A DNA stretch of 54,532 nucleotides from Rhodobacteraceae bacterium HLUCCA12. GTDB taxonomy: Bacteria; Pseudomonadota; Alphaproteobacteria; Rhodobacterales; Rhodobacteraceae. Made by a program: the position numbers and the translations under genes. How positions within the stretch are numbered: position 1 is the first letter of the stretch; each line of letters begins with the position of its first letter. Under the pieces are notes generated by a model. It was not told the DNA's origin. It worked only from the letters and a program-made list of their open reading frames with translations, and ran no database searches. Shown one piece after another: positions 52,173-54,532 of this stretch. Location of the stretch: NCBI GenBank assembly GCA_001314715.1, contig LJSV01000016.1, forward strand, positions 1 through 54,532. Reading direction: 5' to 3'.

Positions 52173-53114
52173 ATGAACGATCAGCAGCCCGAACCCCATG
52201 TCGCCGACGCGGCCCAGACCATCTTCCTTGTTGGCGAGGATGATTCGGCGCTTGCCGCGATCGTGTCGTTCCTTGGCACCGCATCGCCCGGACTCAGCCT
52301 GCAGCGAAAGACGGATCTGGGGACCGCGCTGGCGCAGGATTTGCCGGGAACGGTTGTCGTGCCCATCACGATGCCGCTTCAACACGTGGCGACGATGCTG
52401 AGCGACGGCATCGACGTTGAACAGGCGCTTGCGCGGTGGCGCGACCATGCCGATCACGTTCTCGGCGCGTGCCGCAAACACCGCCGCCGCGTCGTCTTGA
52501 TGGATGCCGAGGTCATTCGATCCGAGCCGGCCGCGTTGGCCGGTGCGCTGGGCGCACGTCTCGGTGTGCAGTTTGGCGCACGCCCGGATGCCGGCACCAC
52601 CAGGTCCTCGAACCGGACCGAGATCCTCATCGCCATCGCCGCGACGGCCTTGGCACTGGACACAAAGGCGCAGGCGCTTGCCGACGAACTCGAAGCGATG
52701 ATGGTCGGCCCGGTCAGCACCCGCGCGCCGAAGATGGACACGGCACGCATTGCGGCCGAAAAACTGGGCAACCTGTCGCAAGAGCGTGACCTTCTGCGCG
52801 AAACGCTGCGCCAGATGGTCGAGAATACCGAGAGCCTGATCTCCGAGAACAAGGCGCTGTCGGATCGTCCCCTGCTGAAGGCCCAAAGCGATGCGTTGCA
52901 GCGTCAGCTTGAAGAGGCGCGGGACTCCCAGCGCCTTCGCGAGGCCGTTCTGGGGGCCGAAATCCTGCGCCTGTCCGCGCTGCTGCATGAAGAGCGTGGC
53001 AGATTGAGCGCCGAGCTGCATGGGGCTCTGGACGAGATCGCGCGATTGCTGAGCTCGACCTCATGGAAGGTCACGCGCCCGATCCGGGCCGTCAGGCGCA
53101 GTCTGAGCCGCTGA
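52173..53114 (+). CDS. coiled-coil protein with glycosyltransferase-type C-terminal tail, unknown function
   Basis: A 313-aa protein that I do not recognise as a named family. Residues 10-130 form an alpha/beta region (TIFLVGEDDSALAAIVSFLG; GTVVVPITMPL; RRVVLMDAEVI), which could be a nucleotide-sugar or sulfotransferase-like domain without visible motifs. About 205-290 is predicted coiled coil (repeated LRETLRQMVENTESL, LEEARDSQRLREAV). The end, LSSTSWKVTRPIRAVRRSL, matches the short SWKxTxPxR tails seen on bacterial glycosyltransferases of surface polysaccharide clusters. ATG 52173 has a weak ribosome-binding site; the gene diverges from cluster C across 51975-52172, which shows only one short GC palindrome. 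Confidence 0.6.
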   Translation: MNDQQPEPHVADAAQTIFLVGEDDSALAAIVSFLGTASPGLSLQRKTDLGTALAQDLPGTVVVPITMPLQHVATMLSDGIDVEQALARWRDHADHVLGACRKHRRRVVLMDAEVIRSEPAALAGALGARLGVQFGARPDAGTTRSSNRTEILIAIAATALALDTKAQALADELEAMMVGPVSTRAPKMDTARIAAEKLGNLSQERDLLRETLRQMVENTESLISENKALSDRPLLKAQSDALQRQLEEARDSQRLREAVLGAEILRLSALLHEERGRLSAELHGALDEIARLLSSTSWKVTRPIRAVRRSLSR

Positions 53115-53237
53115 CCGCGCGCCGCGGCGACACGCCATGCGTTGCGCCGCAACCCATCCCACCGCGCGACGACGTCACGCGGAATTTCCACATTCGCCAC
53201 ACGATCCCGCGCTTTCCATTCCCGCGCGAGGCTCACC

Positions 53238-54401
53238 ATGTCGGATCAGTCCCCCAGGCTTTCCCTTCCCTATATCCAGGCGGCGCAGGCACAAAAGCAT
53301 GTCACCGTTAACGAGGCGATCCAGCTACTGGATCTGCTGGTGCAGCTTGTCGTCGAGGAATTCGACGCAACCCTGCCGCCGTCGCTGCCACAGGACGGTC
53401 AGGTCTGGGCGATCGGCGAAACCCCAGGGGGCGTGTGGGCCGAGAATGCCGGAATGCTGGCCGCGTGGGTTCAGGGCGGCTGGCTGTTCTGGCCGCCGGT
53501 CGAGGGATGTCGCGCCTGGGGCCGCACTCAGGCCGAATGGCGCATCTGGCATGACGGAGGCTGGCAACGGCCAATCACCGAAACCGCGAACCTGCCGGGT
53601 ATCGGGATCAATGCCGGGCACGACACCACGAACCGGCTGGCCGTCTCCGCGCCCGCCACGCTGCTCAGCCATGACGGCTCGGGGCATCAGGTAAAGATCA
53701 ACAAGGCCACCAGCGCCGACACCGCCAGCGTGCTGTTCCAGACCGGCTGGTCAGGCCGGGCCGAGATGGGCACATCCGGTGGGGATGGCTTCGCGATCAA
53801 GGTCGCGCAAGACGGCGACACATGGCACACGGGGCTGGCACTCGATCCGGCCTCGGGCCAGGCGCAGCTTCCCATGGGGGCCGAGATTGCCGGCGCGATC
53901 ACGGCGGGGGCCGGTGCGGGCAATCTGCCGGGCCTGCGCAGCGATGCCAGCGACACCGGGGTCGTCACAACCAGCCATGACCGGCTGGTGCTGGCCTCGG
54001 CCGACAGCCGCGCCAGTGGCCAGCGCGCCGTCGTGATCAGCAGCGACGGTGCCGTCGCCTCGGGCGCATCGGCCATGGCGCTGGCCTCGGACGACAGCAC
54101 GTTGACCGGCACGCGCGCCTTTGCCGCCTCGTCGCTGAGCGGGGCGATCGGCGGCTATGACGGCGCGCTGATTTCGACCTTGGAAAGCGGTGCGGACGGG
54201 TTTCGCACCGCGGTCATGGCCGCCTATGCCAGCGAGGTCGATGCCGGCGATGCGATGGTGGTCTGCTCGCGCCGGGTGCGCAACACCGTCACCCGCTCGC
54301 TGGCGATCGGCGATGCAGCCAGCGGCGCGGCATCTCGACGGCAAATCGCACGATCCACATGTTCTCGGCGACAGGCGACATCCAGATCGCGGGCAGCCTG
54401 A
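53238..54401 (+). CDS. DUF2793 surface/phage-like protein, frameshifted before its C-terminal self-cleavage domain
   Basis: The N-terminal domain is DUF2793: PRLSLPYIQAAQAQKHVTVN, LLDLLVQLVV, DGQVWAIGETPGGVW and WAWVQGGWLFW-like (AAWVQGGWLFWPP). It is followed by a low-complexity Ala/Ser/Gly-rich region, about 200-340, with repeated alternation typical of beta-rich tail or adhesin shafts. At about codon 364 (54330) the frame turns non-coding-looking and stops at 54401, while frame +2 continues with a Peptidase_G2-like domain (separate entry). A one-base deletion, sequencing error or programmed slip would explain it. ATG 53238 is chosen because it begins right before the domain. No upstream ribosome-binding site is strong. 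Confidence 0.75.
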   Translation: MSDQSPRLSLPYIQAAQAQKHVTVNEAIQLLDLLVQLVVEEFDATLPPSLPQDGQVWAIGETPGGVWAENAGMLAAWVQGGWLFWPPVEGCRAWGRTQAEWRIWHDGGWQRPITETANLPGIGINAGHDTTNRLAVSAPATLLSHDGSGHQVKINKATSADTASVLFQTGWSGRAEMGTSGGDGFAIKVAQDGDTWHTGLALDPASGQAQLPMGAEIAGAITAGAGAGNLPGLRSDASDTGVVTTSHDRLVLASADSRASGQRAVVISSDGAVASGASAMALASDDSTLTGTRAFAASSLSGAIGGYDGALISTLESGADGFRTAVMAAYASEVDAGDAMVVCSRRVRNTVTRSLAIGDAASGAASRRQIARSTCSRRQATSRSRAA

Positions 54402-54532
54402 CAAGCAGCCACAACTTCAACGACTTCGCCGAAATGTTCGCCAATGCCACCGGCGCCGAGATCCCGCCCGGCACCATCGTGACCGAAGCGGGCGGGGCTG
54501 TGCGCCCGGCCGAGCCGGGTGACGAGATTGCC
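54332..54532 (+). pseudogene. out-of-frame continuation of the DUF2793 gene, Peptidase_G2-like domain (partial at window end)
   Basis: From 54332 the frame one base off reads ISTANRTIHMFSATGDIQIAG, then GSLTSSHNFNDFAEMF, PPGTIVTEAGGAVRPAEPGDE, and stays open to the window end. This fits the intramolecular chaperone/autocleavage domain (Peptidase_G2, PF11962) that ends phage tail-spike and related trimeric proteins, with DFAEMF and the turn PPGTIVTEAGG as hallmarks. The domain is intact as far as visible. Recovery of the frame needs one added base around 54325-54331. Confidence 0.6.

Overview
The window is GC-rich (clearly above 60 %), tightly packed, and reads as the chromosome of an alphaproteobacterium of the Rhodobacteraceae/Roseobacter type. 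Grounds for this are the VPEID-CTERM/exosortase E pair, a split cobalamin-dependent methionine synthase, three tripartite TRAP importers, CoA-based catabolic operons with 4-bp ATGA gene overlaps, and a DUF2793 protein. I see no tRNA, rRNA, CRISPR array or insertion sequence.

Layout. 1-1946: the start of an unidentified gene, then a small VPEID-CTERM sorting substrate facing its dedicated exosortase E/protease; the substrate gene appears to have a damaged or unusual 5' end. 2013-5752: methionine synthase MetH as two overlapping genes, with inverted repeats upstream. 5895-10677: a TetR repressor divergent from an RND efflux adaptor and pump, with a palindromic operator between them. 10815-16040: housekeeping and solo genes (FAH-family hydrolase, TauE/SafE exporter, DNA polymerase IV, a phosphotransferase with an EamA exporter, a secreted EF-hand protein). 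16127-16763: a DUF1636 protein behind a cobalamin riboswitch.

The remainder is mainly three catabolic clusters. Cluster A (16803-26587) is a seven-gene minus-strand operon (Dpp-type peptide ABC importer, aldehyde dehydrogenase, short-chain dehydrogenase, P1/DmpA-NylC-type aminopeptidase) divergent from an amidase-signature enzyme; together they look like a system for importing and breaking down amides or peptides. Cluster B (26605-36239) is a nine-gene minus-strand operon divergent from an FCD-type GntR regulator. It encodes an SRPBCC-like protein, a DUF1445 hydro-lyase-like protein, an ABC amino-acid binding protein and permease without an ATPase, a full TRAP importer, a kynureninase-like/cyclase fusion enzyme and a class III CoA-transferase. 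A MarR-MFS pair follows. Cluster C (38112-51889) is a fourteen-gene minus-strand run headed by a TetR regulator with three near-identical palindromic operators. It has two complete TRAP importers, an acyl-CoA ligase, a fused class I CoA-transferase, a citryl-CoA-lyase-like enzyme, an amidohydrolase-2 and a CMD-fold protein that both lack usual family motifs, and two paralogous proteins of unrecognised function, each built from two copies of the same ~118-residue unit.

The right edge (52173-54532) carries a coiled-coil protein with a polysaccharide-enzyme-like tail and a DUF2793 surface/phage-like protein whose C-terminal Peptidase_G2-like self-cleavage domain lies in a shifted frame.

The most interesting items are the duplicated-unit protein family and its operon, the kynureninase-cyclase fusion and its operon, the damaged VPEID-CTERM gene beside an intact exosortase E, and the architecture of the cluster C promoter. 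All function assignments rest on motif recognition by eye; no database search was possible.
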